A DNA stretch of 64,000 nt. Origin: Chaetorhynchus papuensis (lineage: Eukaryota; Chordata; Aves; Passeriformes; Rhipiduridae). This document shows, in pieces, positions 62,946-64,000 of the stretch (its first letter is position 1; each line of letters opens with the position of its first letter). Under the pieces are notes generated by a model, which saw only the letters and a list, made by a program, of their open reading frames with translations, made no database searches and was not told the origin of the DNA. The translations under genes and the position numbers were made by a program. The stretch covers positions 186,001 through 250,000 of the forward strand of contig VWYX01000400.1 of the NCBI GenBank assembly GCA_013396525.1, given 5' to 3'.

Positions 62946-64000
62946 TTTTTTATTTTAGAGGCATTCTAGGTCTGGAAAACAGACTGAGAATAAGCTTATT
63001 TCCCCGTTAGCTGTGAAAATGATTTATCTCCCAGAATCCAGCTCAATTTAGATAGTGAAAGAGTGTGAGAAAGTTTAAGGACTAAGCCATCTGACCTTGA
63101 ACTTCCTGCTTGATTTTGGCTGAAGTCTAATAAAAACCTAAAGAATAAATCCAAAGCAGATACAACCATTTCCCTATCGAGGACACAGCAACTACTTTTT
63201 AGATGTCTGTCTAGAGATAAATTTCACCCTTGAATGCCAAATTGTCCAGGGAGTAAGCTTTCAGTGTTTGTCACAACTGTGGACAACTAGCAACAGTTGT
63301 CTGGACTCCTCTATGTAACAGTGTTTTAAAGGTGGAACTAAAATTCAAAGGAAAAAAAGAAAAAAGAAAATCACCTCTAACCAGGGTGAAAAAACCCCAG
63401 AAAGGATCTTCTGCTGTTTGCTACAAGCATGTCACAGTTGGAAGGCATTTGTGATGAGGTCCCAATTACTTTTGAGGTCCCAACACTATAATGTTGGGAT
63501 CTAAATCGTGTATTTCACTTTCCTATGCTTTTCCAGAGGCTCAAAACCTGCTGTTACTATTGTGAGCATCTCAGAAACAGGCTTCAGTGAAAAAACTGAA
63601 CAATGAAGTTAATGCAGTGAACTGACTGTTTTAAAAAAATTGGTCTTTTTAGACACGTTTGAGTATTTTATCAGTCTGATTCACCAGGTTCACTGTGCCA
63701 CTCTCAGCTGCTTTAATTGCTTATCACCATCAATGAGACACGGCCAAACTGCAGTGATTTCATTGTAGGTAGCCAGTGTTTTCCTGATGAACGTATCATG
63801 CATTATAAATAGGGATCAACTTTGGAATTATACATAATTGGACTTATTTCTCAATAGACATGATTTATATGCTAAGACTAGGACACTATTGCAGGAAACA
63901 CCATGGAAGATCTTTAGGCCCTTTCCCACAAAGAAGGTGGGATAATAGCAGAAATATACAAAACATACAGAAAAGATCTAAGGCAAACCAGCTTTCTCCT
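62946..64000. other. Unique AT-rich sequence to the window end, with one hairpin
   Basis: No gene or interspersed repeat recognised. The hairpin at 63476-63501 is listed separately. Confidence 0.5.
63476..63501. repeat. Inverted repeat, 8-bp perfect stem, 6-base loop
   Basis: TCCCAACA (63478-63485), loop CTATAA, then TGTTGGGA (63492-63499). The stem extends by one wobble and one further pair. The left arm is also part of a direct repeat: TGAGGTCCCAA occurs at 63455-63465 and 63473-63483. Confidence 0.8.

Noticed and set aside
1..64000. CRISPR arrays, operons, bacterial promoters or other prokaryotic systems
   Set aside because: The sequence is vertebrate by its CR1 and LTR content. No regularly spaced direct repeats with unique spacers were seen.

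Overview
The window looks like AT-rich, non-coding vertebrate DNA, most likely from a bird. It contains several truncated copies of the CR1 LINE, including copies that reach the typical CR1 3' end. It also contains solo LTRs whose start, middle and end match, from memory, the ERVL-type LTR family common in bird genomes. CR1 also occurs in other sauropsids, so 'bird' is an inference from CR1 plus this LTR family. One N at 6414 shows that it is draft assembly.

I find no convincing host gene. No open reading frame is longer than 132 codons. That longest one runs from a CR1 fragment into an LTR, and the others have the length, composition and lack of homology expected of chance ORFs in AT-rich DNA. 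The window is best read as gene desert or a very large intron. I see no tRNA, rRNA, CRISPR array or operon.

Layout. 1-6.5 kb: a compact LTR-like unit (about 990-1244), a CR1 split by an ERVL-type LTR (2101-2894), a second CR1 split by a different LTR (5444-6333), then a long (CCCTT)n microsatellite. 6.5-19.5 kb: mostly unique AT-rich sequence, with an inverted pair of octamer (POU-type) motifs at 12.7 kb and the first copy of a 260-bp duplicated segment at 17.1 kb. 19.5-20.7 kb: a GC-richer island ending in a possible LTR with a 40-bp tandem repeat. 20.7-31.4 kb: unique sequence, the second copy of the 260-bp segment (25.25 kb) and a minus-strand CR1 (30.55-31.37 kb). 31.4-45 kb: mostly unique sequence with short tandem repeats, a perfect 10-bp palindrome and a doubtful LTR-like sequence at 42.7 kb. 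45-51 kb: a partial LTR, a CR1 with an internal poly(T), and an ERVL-type LTR carrying a small CR1 insertion. 54.9-55.8 kb: a decayed relic of CR1 ORF2. 60.2-60.8 and 62.5-62.9 kb: two more CR1 pieces on either side of a recent 56-bp tandem duplication.

The most informative structures are the nested insertions, which order events in time, and the 260-bp near-identical segment present twice about 8.1 kb apart. I did not find a clear new biological system. The best candidates for undescribed content are that duplicated segment and the 19.5-20.7 kb island.
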